Source: Pseudeuparius sepicola
Taxonomy: Eukaryota > Arthropoda > Insecta > Coleoptera > Anthribidae
Direction of reading: 5' to 3'
DNA: 64,000 nt
Assembly: GCA_963920635.1 (NCBI GenBank)
Contig: OY987298.1
Span: 107,823,309-107,887,308, forward strand
Below are positions 10,072 to 21,489 of the stretch, in pieces (the stretch's first letter is position 1; the number at the start of each line of letters is the position of its first letter). The position numbers and the translations under genes are program-made. Below the pieces are notes generated by a model, which worked only from the letters and a program-made list of their open reading frames with translations, was not told where the DNA came from and did no database searches.

Positions 10072-10280
10072 CACGTTGTTAAAAACAAGCTGCCGATTTT
10101 TCACCATACAGACATACTAGCTGCGTTTTATTGGTGCGTCACTAGTAATACTGGTAAATCTAGTGACAGAAAAACAAGAGACAATAAAACGGGTTAACGG
10201 ATGTCACAACATTCACAGTGACACCAATAAAACATACCTACTGTATGGTGAAAAATCGGCAGCTTGTTTTTAACAACGTG
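10072..10280. mobile_element. 209-bp MITE with 40-bp terminal inverted repeats
   Basis: The left arm 10072-10112 (CACGTTGTTAAAAACAAGC...) is repeated in inverse at 10241-10280 with near identity, ending CTTGTTTTTAACAACGTG. The centre has a further weak inverted repeat (TTTTATTGGTG against CACCAATAAAA). It is non-coding. Target duplications are ambiguous. Confidence 0.75.
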
Positions 10281-10757
10281 GTGTCATCGGCAACAGCGCC
10301 GCAGTAGGGGTAAACTAATAGTAAGTACGGCTTGCGTACTATTTTATAAGAGGAGAAAGAAGAAGGGGAACAATGTTGGCGTCTTCATATTTGGTAAACA
10401 AATCTTGTCTTTGAGGCCAACCGTAACTCTCATACGAAACGCTATATAATTTTTTAAACAATCGGCGCGACGTCTACTGCAGTATGGCCGCGGTGGTGAT
10501 GTTCGGAGCATTGCTAACTATTTAAACTGCATGTTTTTCGGCCTCCGATCGACCTTGGTTCGAACCGAGCTCGAGGCAGACTGCATGCACATAGTCTTTA
10601 TAGAAAAATGTGGATTCACGGTATTTCTCCTTAATAGCTTTATTATCTGTGTGATTTACTAATTGTCCTAGACTCCCTTACGACGGTTTTCTAGGGTTTT
10701 TCGTAGTACATGGGTGAATGCTATCCTAGTTATATCGGGAAAAATCGGCCTTAGCCG
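10281..10757. other. Anonymous region
   Basis: No recognisable gene or repeat. A CpG-richer patch lies at 10460-10580. Confidence 0.35.
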
Positions 10758-10880
10758 CAAATGGCAACGAAGACAAAACAATAGTAATTGCCGCACTCCC
10801 GCACGCAACAGCATTCAGTTACTTCTGGGATACTCATATTCTTTGGAGTATAGCGAAGGTGAGAATTATTATTATATACC
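10758..10880 (+). repeat. Dispersed ~120-bp repeat (partner at 51903-52024)
   Basis: From AAATGGCAACGAAGACAAAA to GATGAGAATTATTATTA-like sequence, this stretch matches 51903-52024 in the same order at roughly 75-80% identity by eye. It is non-coding and of unknown type. Confidence 0.55.
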
Positions 10881-12081
10881 TATCAAAAATACCAACCATG
10901 AATTTTATGAGCTAATAAGGTTAATAATTTCGGTGAGGATTGGCAATAGTGTACCACTATGTGTCCCAGTAAGGTCGGCCAGCGGCCAAACTTTGTTAAA
11001 ATAATTTTTTATAGTTAGTAAGCTTATTCCGTCAGTATAGGTATAAGTTTTTGATACATAAGCCGAAAAACATTTTGTCTTTAATAAGAGGATATTTTAA
11101 ACTTTTTATCAGTACATCATGAAGAACTTAAAATGTTCTAGGGGGGTGAGATCACGTCCCTAAAACGCTGATTGTTTCAAATACCCCAATAATATATTTC
11201 ACATTTTGAAAGAATGACAAACAACTGACTTGAAAATATTGCATGGAAATGTGTGTCATAGTTATGACAACATGGGAAATTGGTATACGTACTGCCACAG
11301 CCGAATCTAGGAAAGCCCTGAAGTTGAGAAAGCTGGCAACATGGCTTGCGGTTCTGCGCGGCGTGGCCTGTCACTCCGTGTTTGTTGATTTGACAAGAAA
11401 TTTACCAGCATTAATTTGTGTAGTGCGGGTAGTGCTATCGTCGCCAGATTGCTACGACGAGGCAGTGTGTCTCTGGGTGGAAATAGACAGCCCGAAAAGC
11501 TGGCCACAGCTTTTTTATAAATTTGTTTTGTTTGTGAAAAAATTAAACATTTCTCTAAAAGTTTGAAGTGACGAATCGTTCCTTTACAATTTCAAGCTTC
11601 AAGAAGCGGTTAACTTGTATTCATTTTGGGCTTTGCAAAGGACGAAAATTTATAAATAAAATGATTAAGGGCCAATTGCATATTACAAACTAAAGTACCC
11701 TTTAAAATTAAAGGAGCTTTCTAACGATCCAACCACTGTCTAGTATTGCTGCAAAAGTTTCTTTACCTAATGTTAAAGTCAAAAGATAATTTGGTTGAAT
11801 GTATTATGAAATTGACCCTAACTGTCATTTAAATCAGAGGAGAGTACACTCCTTCACAACATGCTGTTCTTTGTTCGCTTGTTCTTGTTGGTAATCATCA
11901 TTTGCCTGATGGCGCACTTTGCGAAAAATTCTCACAAAAATTCGACTACAACAAACTGTAGACCCCTGTATTTACCCAAATTTACCATATTATTTGTCGA
12001 AAATATACCTATTCACATCGTACTTATACTTCTGTGTATATTTTGTTACTTGTTACTGCTTTTATTGTCTGTTAAACAAAC
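10881..12081. other. Anonymous region
   Basis: It contains short open frames (for example 11243-11566 and 11861-12178, the latter a hydrophobic AT-driven peptide) with no recognisable domain. I would not annotate them as genes. Confidence 0.4.
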
Positions 12082-12484
12082 GTTTGGTGTTGCCTATTAC
12101 CAAAGCATTTTGTCCCATATGCCACAAGCCATTTCTTTTAAAATTATAATTGGGACACGAAATATTCATTTTGTTTAATCATCGTTTGGCTATAGACGTA
12201 AGCACACAAGGATAAGGATTGAAACTCACGATTCGATCCTTGTTGATTTCTATATATTAGAAGATGCTCGATGATGAATCAAACGAGTTTCTTGGCCCCC
12301 GTATGTATGCTTCTTCTGGTTTTTCCACAGCGCCGCGCCGCTTTGCCGAGTTCTTTTTGTCGATCGACCGGTCGATATATACACACTCACATTGCTTTGG
12401 TTTTGGCAGTACCAGCTAGATGGCGTTGGATGGTAAATGCTCACCGCATTATACTATTTCCTATTCCACTTAGCCAACGAATCT

Positions 12485-12578
12485 GGGTCTTTCGGTTGAG
12501 GTGCGCTACGTCTGCCTGATGAGGGCCAACAAGCCCGAAACAGGTACCTGTCGTGGTCTGCACACCTCCGAAAGACCC
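12485..12578 (+). ncRNA. Type I hammerhead ribozyme, unit 1
   Basis: The conserved core is complete. CTGATGA is at 12516-12522. Stem II is GGGC/GCCC (12523-12526 with 12533-12536) around loop CAACAA. GAAA is at 12537-12540. Stem III is ACAGG/CCTGT (12540-12544 with 12547-12551) closed by two bases, and the cleavage triplet GTC ends at 12552. Stem I pairs 12512-12515 with 12553-12556, then after an internal loop 12498-12503 with 12563-12568 and 12485-12494 with 12569-12578 (GGGTCTTTCG against CGAAAGACCC). The predicted self-cleavage is between 12552 and 12553. The long stem I with an internal loop is typical of fast natural hammerheads. Confidence 0.88.
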
Positions 12579-13006
12579 ATACATAATTTCCATTAGATAT
12601 TGGAAACTAGTTTGGTGTTGCCAATTACCAAAGCATTTTGTCCCATATGCCACAAGCCATTTCTTTTAAAATTATAAAGGGGACACTAAATATTCATTTT
12701 GTTTAATCATCGTTTGGCTATAGACGTAAGCACACGAGGATTGAAACTAACGATTCGATCCTTGTTGATTTCTATATATTAGAAGATACTCGGTGATGAA
12801 TCAAACGAGTTTCTTGGCCCCCGTACGTATGCTTCTTTTGGTTTTTCCACCGCGCCGCGCCGCTTTGCCGAGTTCTTTTTGTCGATCGACCGGTCGATAT
12901 ATACACACTCACATTGCTTTGGTTTTGGCAGTACCAGCTAGATGGTGTTGGATGTTAAATGCTCACCACATTATACTATTTCCTATTCCACTTAGCAAAC
13001 GAATCT

Positions 13007-13100
13007 GGGTCTTTCGGTTGAGGTGCGCTACGTCTGCCTGATGAGGGCCAACAAACCCGAAACAGGTACCTGTCGTGGTCTGCACACCTCCGAAAGACCC
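13007..13100 (+). ncRNA. Type I hammerhead ribozyme, unit 2
   Basis: A second copy 522 nt downstream has identical core elements: CTGATGA at 13038-13044, GAAA, the ACAGG/CCTGT stem III and the cleavage triplet ending at 13074. One change in stem II (GGGC against ACCC) leaves three G-C pairs, so activity may be slightly reduced. Cleavage of a tandem transcript at both sites would release a 522-nt monomer able to circularise. Confidence 0.86.
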
Positions 13101-13792
13101 ATACATAATTTCCATTAGATATTGGAAACTAGTTTGGTGTTGCCAATTACCAAAGCATTTTGTCCCATATGCCACAAGCCATTTCTTTTAAAATTATAAT
13201 GGGGACACTAAATATTCATTTTGTTTAATAGTAGAGCTCCTGGAACCCTATACCTAGATGGTTTTTAACATCAATTCATAGTTTGCAAAATTTTTGGGGT
13301 ATATCGCCGAGTAGAGAGATGACAACATCGTCCCAACCCCTCAATGCGCTTGCGGTGCTTAATATTCACTGAGATATGTAGACAATAAAGAACGGCTTTA
13401 TTTGAATGCTTATAATATACAGCGTGTCCCGCTCTGGTGTCCGGAAGAGGGAAAAGTTTTTTATTCGTGCATGGGTTTACGACAAAAAGTGACTGTTCAT
13501 AAAAACTCCTGCTTGTCCCAAAACGCCCAAAACTGTTAAAATATTTTTGATTTTTATACAGGCTGTTCAGTATTTCGAAAAATTTAGAAAAATTTTGTTA
13601 GTCACCAAGAGTAAAGGGGCCGTTGTTTTTGACAATAGCGAAAAATATTATCAAGGATGTCATCTAGATTCCACAGGGATTTACAAATTTGAGGTTTCAG
13701 CAATTTATGTTGGATTTTTTAACAAGGCGGGCAGGTAATGGACTTTTATTTGTGGGGCAATCTAAAACAAAACCGTAATAACGTACTAAAAC

Positions 13793-13824
13793 CAAAGTCT
13801 AGAGATAGTATTCTCTAGACTTTG
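13793..13824. mobile_element. 32-bp palindrome with 7-bp direct repeats (micro-element or excision footprint), copy 1
   Basis: CAAAGTCTAGAGA, six bases, TCTCTAGACTTTG, flanked by CTAAAAC at 13786-13792 and 13825-13831. It sits exactly between the left target duplication of the LINE and the LINE 5' end, so it arrived after the LINE. See the matching copies at 22689 and 44029. Confidence 0.7.
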
Positions 13825-13831
13825 CTAAAAC

Positions 13832-14004
13832 TGAAATCCAGCAATAATTATAAGCAAGTCAATGTATCGTTTGACCGTACTCCTAAGCAAATTTTACATT
13901 ACAACAATTTACGTCGGGAACTTCAGGAGAGACAGTCTGGTGGCGAGATCAATTTGAAAATCAAGTATGTACAAGGCATACAGAAGATTGTCCAGGAAAA
14001 CTAA
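13832..14004 (+). pseudogene. LINE ORF1 C-terminal remnant
   Basis: The peptide contains FDRTPKQILHYNNLRREL and a GEINLKIKYVQGI ending, which resemble the last ~55 residues of ORF1 proteins of CR1/Jockey-type LINEs, just before the stop and the endonuclease ORF. The 5' part of ORF1 is missing because of truncation at insertion. Confidence 0.55.
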
Positions 14005-14006
14005 CA

Positions 14007-15056
14007 GTGCCCGACAGATTTCCAACTTCTGATTTGCTATGTTATTTTCAAAATGTTGAGGGTCTACGTTCGAAACTTGAATTGATTTATTCGTCAGTGT
14101 CCCTTGGGGAGTTTGACTGCATTGGTTTTGTGGAGTCTAACTTAACTAGCGATATTGTGAACTTTGAATGTTTTTCGGACAACTATACTGTGTTTCGATG
14201 TGACCGAAGATATGACTTGGTTAATTTAAGCAGAGGTGGTGGGGCACTACTTGCGATAAAAAATTATATAAAGGCTGAACAAATTAACCTAGGTGATCTC
14301 CTTGCTGCCTTTCCAATTATAGATATTGTTGGTTGTAAGTGTTCCGTTAATGATTACTTTTATTTTTTTGTTTATATTCTGTATATTCCACCACGTGTAA
14401 CAATTGCGGAATATGAGAGTTTCCTCGAATTATTCTCTCTTAAAGTTTGTCAACATAAGTTTTTCCTTGTTATGGGTGATTTCAATGTTCCTTTCTTTTC
14501 TAATAATAATATTGATGATACTAAATCGCAGATTACGCTTAGCTTTATGAATTTTTTGGATGTATCACAAATTAACTATGTTAGAAACTCTAATGATAGA
14601 ATCTTGGACCTAGTTTTTACTAACATGTCAGCAGAGTTAAAGCGTGAAGATTGTCCTTTTATAAGGGAGAGTTTACATCACCCAGCTTTGAGTATTTTGT
14701 TAAATGTTGCCTCACCATCCAATGTTCGCTTTGATGTTTCCAATGAGCAAAAGATGTATAACTTTAGGAAGGCTCAATATCCAGCACTGTACATGGCACT
14801 CTCGGAGATTGATTGGAGCATTCTTCTTAATTTTTCAGATGTTAATGAGGCTTGCCATTGTTTCTATGGCTTATTATATACCATATTTGACAGATATGTT
14901 CCTACATACCGAAATAAATTAAGTCGTAGGTTTCCGAGTTGGTATACTGGTGAAATTCGTTACATGATTAAACTTAAAGAGCATTACTGGCGTAAATTCA
15001 GAACATCTAAAAGCAACTCCACCTTTAATGACTATAAAAACTCAGAGCAGTGTTAA
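14007..15056 (+). pseudogene. LINE ORF2, AP-like endonuclease domain
   Basis: The 349-residue frame has the endonuclease signatures in order: QNVEGLRSK (substrate Asn region), FVESNL (catalytic Glu), GGGALLAI, MGDFNVPF (catalytic Asp/Asn) and a C-terminal LHHPAL in place of the usual SDH, which suggests loss of one catalytic Asp. The enzyme nicks target DNA to prime reverse transcription. The frame ends in a -1-type shift near 15045, where the reverse-transcriptase frame (from 15050) takes over, so ORF2 is broken here. Confidence 0.82.
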
Positions 15057-16879
15057 AGAATCTTATCCATGAAGCTTATAACTTATATGTGAATAGTGTT
15101 GAATACTCTATTGTCACTGATCCTAAAAAGCTGTGGTCATTTGTTCATAATAAAAAAGGATCTACAAGAATTCCTGGCAGATTGACGTCACACCGGGGCG
15201 AGTTGACTGATCCGGATACAATTGTGAATGCTTTTGCTCCATACTTTGCTAGCACCTACCAGTTACCATTCCATTCTTGTGCCGTCAGTCAGACCCTCTC
15301 TAATCAATTGACTGATACTATCAATATATCAGTGTTTTCACTTGCAGATGTAAAACAGGCAATATCCAAACTTAAAAATAAACTTGTGTCTGGTCATGAC
15401 TTAATTCCTAGTTTTATTGTTAAAGATTGTTCTCCACTTCTTGCTGAGCCATTAACTTTTTTATTTAATCTCTCAATTAAAACATCAACATTCCCTGATT
15501 GCTGGAAACTTGCTCGGGTGTGTCCTGTTCATAAAAAGGGGATTATTTCTGATGTATCTAATTATAGGCCGATTTCCATCTTACCTAACTTTGCGAAGGT
15601 GTTTGAGATGTGCGTGTATAACCGCATCTATCCGGAGCTCAGAAACCAACTATCACTTTCGCAGCACGGTTTCATGAAAAATCGCTCAACGACCACCAAT
15701 CTCGTTGAAATCTCCCAGTTCATTTGTGAGAGGCTCGATGACAGGGAGCAGGTTGATGTGGTGTATACGGACTTCTCGAGGGCGTTTGACAGGATCGATC
15801 ATCCCACTTTATTGTACAAACTCTCGCTGGCTGGTTTTAGTGATAGCCTCGTTTCATTTTTTGAGTCTAACCTGAAGAACCGCCCTCAGTCCGTATGTTA
15901 CAATGGCTTTAATTCTAACAAATATATTGCCACTTCTGGAGTTCCTCAGGGTTCCAATCTGGGGCCTCTGTTATTCCTTCTATTTATCAATGATATTACT
16001 GATAATCTCAAATGTGGTACACTTTTGTTCGCGGACGATTTAAAAATCTATTGTTCAATACAATCCTTAGAGAACTGCTTATTTCTCCAGAAGCAGCTTT
16101 GTGAATTGGATGCTTGGTGTGTCGTTAATCACCTGGATTTAAACCCTGCCAAGTGCAGTGTAGTTAGGTACTTTCGAAAAGAGTCAAATATAACATTTGA
16201 TTACAAATTAGGTAACACAAGTCTTGCTTCTAAGGACAGTGTTGATGATCTTGGGGTCCGCTTTGATAGTGTCATGTCGTTCAATGAGCATTTCAATAAT
16301 ATTTCGATGTCTGCCTACAAAACTTTGGGTTTTTTGTTGAGACACTGTCGAGGCTTCACAAATATTGCGGCTTTGAAGACTCGGTTCTTTTCACTCGTCC
16401 GTTCGAAACTGGAATATTGTTCTGTTATTTGGCATCCAATTTATGAAACCCATGAAAAGCAATTAGAGTATGTTCAAAGAAAATTTCTATAATTTCTTTA
16501 TTATAAAACTCACGGCATGTACCCTCCTCGTGGATATGACGATCAGGCACTTCTTAATGAATTTAATATGTGTTCATTGATAGTTCTCCGATCCGTTTCT
16601 GGTGTTTCCTTTTTATATAACTGTATCCGAAACAATATAGATTCTCCTTTTTTTCTTTCTAGACTAAACATACGAGTACCAAGACCTAATTCACGGCTAA
16701 CATCTACATTTTACGTTCCTTATGCTCGTACTAATATAATGTTTAAGTCGCCAATTTATTTTACATCCAGTCTCCATAATATGTTGCCTGATGAATGTGA
16801 TCTGTTTGATTGCTCCAAGCCTTCCTTTTTGAGGTGTGCATTGAGTGCTTTTCATAATTTCACGTTATGTGTTGGGTAG
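15050..16879 (+). pseudogene. LINE ORF2, reverse transcriptase and C-terminal region
   Basis: The reverse-transcriptase motifs are clear: NYRPISILPNFAKVFE (finger), TDFSRAFDRIDH (motif A aspartate), GVPQGSNLGPLLFLLFINDI (motif B) and FADDLKIY (motif C catalytic pair). The frame has one internal stop at 16490-16492; the same frame resumes at 16493 and continues to 16879 with the usual CR1/Jockey C-terminus (...LLNEFNM...RVPRPNSR...). With the upstream frameshift at ~15045 this makes two disabling lesions. Confidence 0.88.
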
Positions 16880-17110
16880 TATTAGTATTAGTCCGCTGAT
16901 AATTGTACTGTACAGAGTAGATACCCTGCATGGGGATCCCTATACTATGTTGATTATATTGATTGAGCTGTGCTTACTTTATAATCAGTTTTCTTTATTT
17001 TTTCTGTGGTGCTATGTTCCCTTTATATTTATCTTTGTATGTTGTCCTGTAAGTGGATTTTTCTGTTGGGCAATAAATAAATAAATAAAACCGTAATAAC
17101 GTACTAAAAC

Positions 17111-17407
17111 AAAAAGTTTACGCTGAACCGCTTGATAATAATGTGGACACTGTAAAAAACAGAATAAGGGATATTCAAATATTCCTCGAAATATAAAATG
17201 TGTATAGAAAATTTATTAGACTAGTTGAAATTTGTGCAGAAGTTGGAGGCAATAAATTTGAGTGAAATTTATTTTTGTAAATTTTAATAACATTATTCCT
17301 TGTTTAAGTATAAATTTTCCATATTGTTAGCAATAAATTGACGTAATAGCATTGAAGAAATTGATTATTGTATAAATTCTGCAAATATCAAATAAAGCGG
17401 CACAAAC
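17111..17407. other. Interior of the foldback element
   Basis: AT-rich spacer between the LINE insertion site and the right foldback arm. No gene seen. Confidence 0.5.
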
Positions 17408-17722
17408 AAATTACCTGCCCGCCTTGTTAAAAAAAAATTCAACATAAATTGCTGAAACCTCAAATTTGTAACCACCTCTGAATTCTAATTGACATCCTCG
17501 ATAATATTTTTCGATATTGTCAAAAACAACGGTCCTTTACTCTTGGTGAGCAACAAAATTTTTCAAAATTTTTCGAAATACTGAACACCTTGTATTAAAA
17601 ATCAAAAATATTTTTGGGCGTTTCGGAACAAGCAGGAGTTTTTATAAAGAGTGACTTTTTGCTGTAAACCCACGAATAAAAAACTTTTCCCTCTTCCGGA
17701 CATCAGAGCGGGACACACTGTA

Positions 17723-20409
17723 TAAAACACGGAGGATCCCTTGCTCGACTCCCAGGCCTGCCGTAGCAGACCCATTGGGAAAGGCATGGCTGGGCTGCGA
17801 GGGCGTCCCTGTTCTTGGGGGGACTTGTGTTTGTGTCCTATCAGGATGGAAATAAAGGTTTCAAAAGAGATTTTAAAAACATTCACGCAGTTATATTGAG
17901 TTTGAGCGGATTCTATTCAAATAATCTGCTTTAGTCCAATGTCTAAATGGCCCAATCTTTTTGGTTTTCCAGATGTGTCGGCAGTAGAGAAAATATTTCA
18001 ATAGAAGCATGATGTCCGGAAGGAATTTATAATGATTTAAAATTCTAAGCCTCACAATACTCCAAACCAGGAGTACCCCAGTGATAACCACATTCTTCTT
18101 GTAACATTCAGCACTCATAAGTTACTCGATCGGACATTGGGCTAGCTTATTCGTTATTTGTAATTTAAAAGGTTGAATTTAGGACAATTTATGGAACTCT
18201 ACATCAAATCATGAATTAACCGGCTCTATTTTAGCTTCTGTTCGCTCGTTCCCTCGCTCACAAGCTGCTATTCTTTATTGTTCAGTTTGGTACCAGGGGT
18301 ACCGATACAGAATAAGAATTTATTCTTTTCGTGAATTAACAAATACTCTATTAAATAATCAAGTAGTATATGTACATATGCATATATGAATTTAAATAGT
18401 CGGTGCATACTAATGAATTGTAATATATGCCATCAATCATAATACTATTATAGTTATCACGTGTTAGTGAAAGTATATTATATGCATATGCGATTAATTT
18501 AACCTGGTACCTACTAAAAGCAACACATCTGCTAAAAAACAAAAAACGATCGGGACGTCTGAAATATGACGATACATTCGCAAAATGTTACTGCGGAAAT
18601 GTAAAATTTACGACCCAAATGTGTGTGTTTGACTCTCAAAATGGGAACAAAACGGAAAAGAGAATCGCCGTCCCTCCACTTGAGCTTGATATTATAAATT
18701 TCACTGTAACTCGTTATATGAAAATAATTGAGAACTTTTTGTTGAGTTAACCTCAGGTGGACTTTTGCTCATTTAGGGCACAGTTGATTATAAATATTTT
18801 CTGCAAAATAAGTATAAATACAACGAGCACTCGGCAAGTGCATTTATACCGACATGAACTGCTACGTTGCACCGTTGACATGAGAAATTTAAAATTTTAA
18901 TAAAAAAATATTAGCGTAACTGATGTCATAATGTCAGTACCCATAGCATCTGATAATATTGAACCAGGAACCAAAATATAATGAAAATGAAAATTTGAAC
19001 TACTGTAGACGGAGAGATTAGAACAAGCCTGTTTTGCCATAGGTTCTCCAAATTAAATAGAAATTGGCACAACAAATGCTATACACAATAAATCGCCCGG
19101 CCGAAATTAACAAGTAAATATAAAGCAATAAATTATTATTGTATGCACAATAAACAAAACAAACGAAACCAAGATGTGACTAGGAGGAATGGACTCATTG
19201 GACCTTCGTCTCTGCATTCATGTGAATTATCAAAGATCAGGCCTCTGTGTAAACTTGAAATATTTAATCCTGTGAAAGTTATATTTTCCAAAGCCCATAT
19301 ATATATTTTTTACTATGACCCTTTTTAATGAAACTTCGCATACCTGGAGTTAAGCACATAAGCTACCCTAGCTTTCCTAAATTGGGTCCAAAATGACGAA
19401 CGTTAATGAGCTGGACTTGAAGGACCGGAAAGTTATAAGATACCTATTTTAGAATACCGTCGTTTAGTATGGAAAATGGGGCAGTCAATTAATATCAGAC
19501 ATTCTTTGCCAATTCGTCACTCTTCGTGAAAGTTCTGGCAGAACACACGGCAAGCTTGGATTTAGACCATACCCAACGAAATGTTTTAGATTGACAATGT
19601 TCGGTCATAGCCCCGATCCGAACATTGCGCGTCGCACGTATTAAAACACGCAGGGTCATGGAGGAGTCCCGGCATCTAAATTAGAATTCACCGGCACTCG
19701 CATTCCCCAAAATAATCCCCATTCTAGCATAAATTGACCAGAGTTCGTCGGAATTTCACAATTTTGCGGACAGTCCAGACGAGCTATGGGAAAAATTGAT
19801 GAAAGGCATAACCCCTGCTGATTTTCGCTGGTTTAGTATGCAGGGTGGAGTGAAAGGAGGAACGTGTTAAGCTGTAAAGTACCGGTATAGGAGCGGCAAC
19901 CGCTTTCTATGACAAAAAGATAATTATTTATTAAGAAATATTATGAATCACAAAAAATATATATACACTGAAAAAAAGTCGAACGTATTATTAATGTACC
20001 ACGCCCCAGGGTTATTATAGGCAAACAAAAACAGCCAGTAAAAAATTATCTTGTGTGTTACTTGTACAACAACTCAAGCTTGCTTTTGGACCAAAAAGAT
20101 AGTTTTTAGGAATTTGGGAAATATAGGTTATGACGTCATCAAATATATTTTTTCCAGGACCATACCTGTTTCTCTTTATATTTGGAAAGAGCGCGTTTTT
20201 CTGATAAACTTTCGTAAACAGTTTTTATAGGTATCTCGTTTCATTAAAAAGTTATATATATGCGTATTATTTGTAAGAATATTTTTTAATGAAAATCGAG
20301 TTAGCTATGACTTATGAAGGTATATTTTTGACAGAAACAACTGACAGATGCTCGAACAGATGTATTATGGAAAAAGTATTAAAATTTTATTACATATTAG
20401 TTATAAATA
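17723..20409. other. Anonymous region
   Basis: No supported gene. 17735-17860 is a GC-richer island ending near AATAAAG. A short inverted repeat AATGTTCGG...CCGAACATT lies at about 19597-19627. Otherwise AT-rich. Confidence 0.4.
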
Positions 20410-21342
20410 TACAGTGTCCGCCAAAAAGTCTGCACCATATGGCAAAAATTTTTAGTAAATAACTTACGGACAATTTGTCTGCGGCATCATGTTTTGCTTG
20501 CTCTGGAACCAAAATTGACATAATCAAATGTTGTGACGTAGTCTCTTTTATATGTGAAATTTGACATTAATGAAAAAAATGTCCGAACAATGGGCTTATT
20601 TAACCGAATTTCAAAAAAAAAGTCATAAGAAAAATATGTTTCTTTCGCAATTTTATACCTCTATGCAAAATTTCAAGAGCCTACTACGATTTTCATATTT
20701 TGCCCTTTGTTGGATATTATTGGACATAATATTTTAAATTTTCTAGATATTTCTGATCAGATCGGCATGACAGAAATATTTGTGTGTTTTTACAGCCATT
20801 TACTATAGAAAGAAGTTTGTAAATCGAATTTATGTGTTTATCTGTAAAAATGAGATCAGTTTTGCACCAAGCGTGCTTCTTCAACAAGCCCTCATTTTAA
20901 TTCTTTTGCCAAAAAAAAGGAAAAGAAGGATATTTAGACCGTAAACTAAGAGTTGTGCAGTATGTATTCAGTCAATGAGTGTTTCAAATTACATAGGATC
21001 GACTTTTATGGATTAACAAATATGGAAAAGGGCAAGAAAGGGCAAAAATTGAAAATTCATTAAGAGTAGGTTTTGATTTACACAAAGAAGTAAAGCGCTC
21101 AATGTTCTGGAATTTCATGAAATCGTATTACTTTGTATATTATTCATTTTCAAAAGTACAAAAATTACTCGTTTATTTTAAATATGTATTAAATAAAAAT
21201 TATAAAATAAAATAATTTTGAAAATCCACTGTACCTTTCTATTAAACGCAATGCTAAAAGAATGCTATACTTTCTGTAATGATGAATTTTAAAGTTTGTT
21301 CAAAATCAATTTTTAGTCTACTTTAGGTACAAAACTTAGGTA
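20410..21342. other. Anonymous AT-rich region with a lone mariner-type terminus
   Basis: TACAGTGTCCGCCAAAAAGT at ~20411 looks like one end of a Tc1/mariner-type MITE; its start resembles the end at 35110. I could not find the opposite end. No gene. Confidence 0.35.
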
Positions 21343-21489
21343 AACTCTGTTCAACGAATGTTCATACCTACGTCACAACTCCCGTCCTTGTCTGACTTGT
21401 GAATATACGACCGATATCCATCCTATATTCATAAGCAAGACAAGGACGGGTGTTGTGACGTATAGTATGAACATTCGTTGAACAGAGTT
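21343..21489. mobile_element. Hairpin MITE, copy 1 (partner at 58059-58204)
   Basis: Inverted arms of ~65 bp (AACTCTGTTCAACGAATGTT...AACATTCGTTGAACAGAGTT) enclose a short loop. The inner part (CGTCACAACTCCCGTCCTTG) is shared with 58059-58204. TAGGTA flanks it on both sides and may be the target duplication. Confidence 0.75.

Larger units (their letters stand above)
12082..13229 (+). repeat. Tandem array of ~522-528-bp units carrying hammerhead ribozymes
   Basis: Two complete units (12082-12609, 12610-13131) and a third truncated at 13229 are nearly identical. Each starts GTTTGGTGTTGCC, and each full unit contains one hammerhead motif with cleavage sites exactly 522 nt apart. There are open frames on both strands (82 and 70 codons) repeated in each unit, but their features follow the ribozyme and repeat sequence, so I do not call them genes. 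Animal retrozymes and Penelope-like element terminal repeats have this organisation. No reverse transcriptase adjoins the array. Confidence 0.85.
13832..17086 (+). mobile_element. CR1/Jockey-like LINE, 5'-truncated, with 24-bp target duplications
   Basis: The insertion is bounded by AAAACCGTAATAACGTACTA-type 24-bp direct repeats at 13769-13792 and 17087-17110. It starts in the C-terminal part of ORF1, carries an AP endonuclease and reverse transcriptase, and ends in a (AATA)n tail rather than poly(A). Two reading-frame defects show it is inactive. It lies inside the 13428-17722 foldback element. Confidence 0.9.
13428..17722. mobile_element. Long foldback element with ~310-bp inverted arms, interrupted by a LINE
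   Basis: The left arm 13428-13738 (TACAGCGTGTCCCGCTCTGG...) and right arm 17408-17722 (...CCAGAGCGGGACACACTGTA) are inverted copies at roughly 85-90% identity, flanked by TA on both sides. TA duplication and a CAGNGTG terminus are those of Tc1/mariner-type elements and their MITEs. Removing the LINE and the 32-bp palindrome restores an original element of about 950 bp. The arms contain no transposase. Confidence 0.75.

Noticed and set aside
11861..12178. 105-codon hydrophobic frame resembling a membrane protein
   Set aside because: Composition follows T-rich DNA, the frame runs into the hammerhead tandem repeat, and there is no recognisable domain.
12271..13175. Repeated 82-codon (+) and 70-codon (-) frames in the tandem units
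   Set aside because: They overlap the hammerhead stems on both strands and are duplicated with the unit; nothing suggests translation.
12082..13229. CRISPR-like or simple satellite reading of the tandem repeats
   Set aside because: Unit length and the complete hammerhead core are not CRISPR features, and the genome is eukaryotic.
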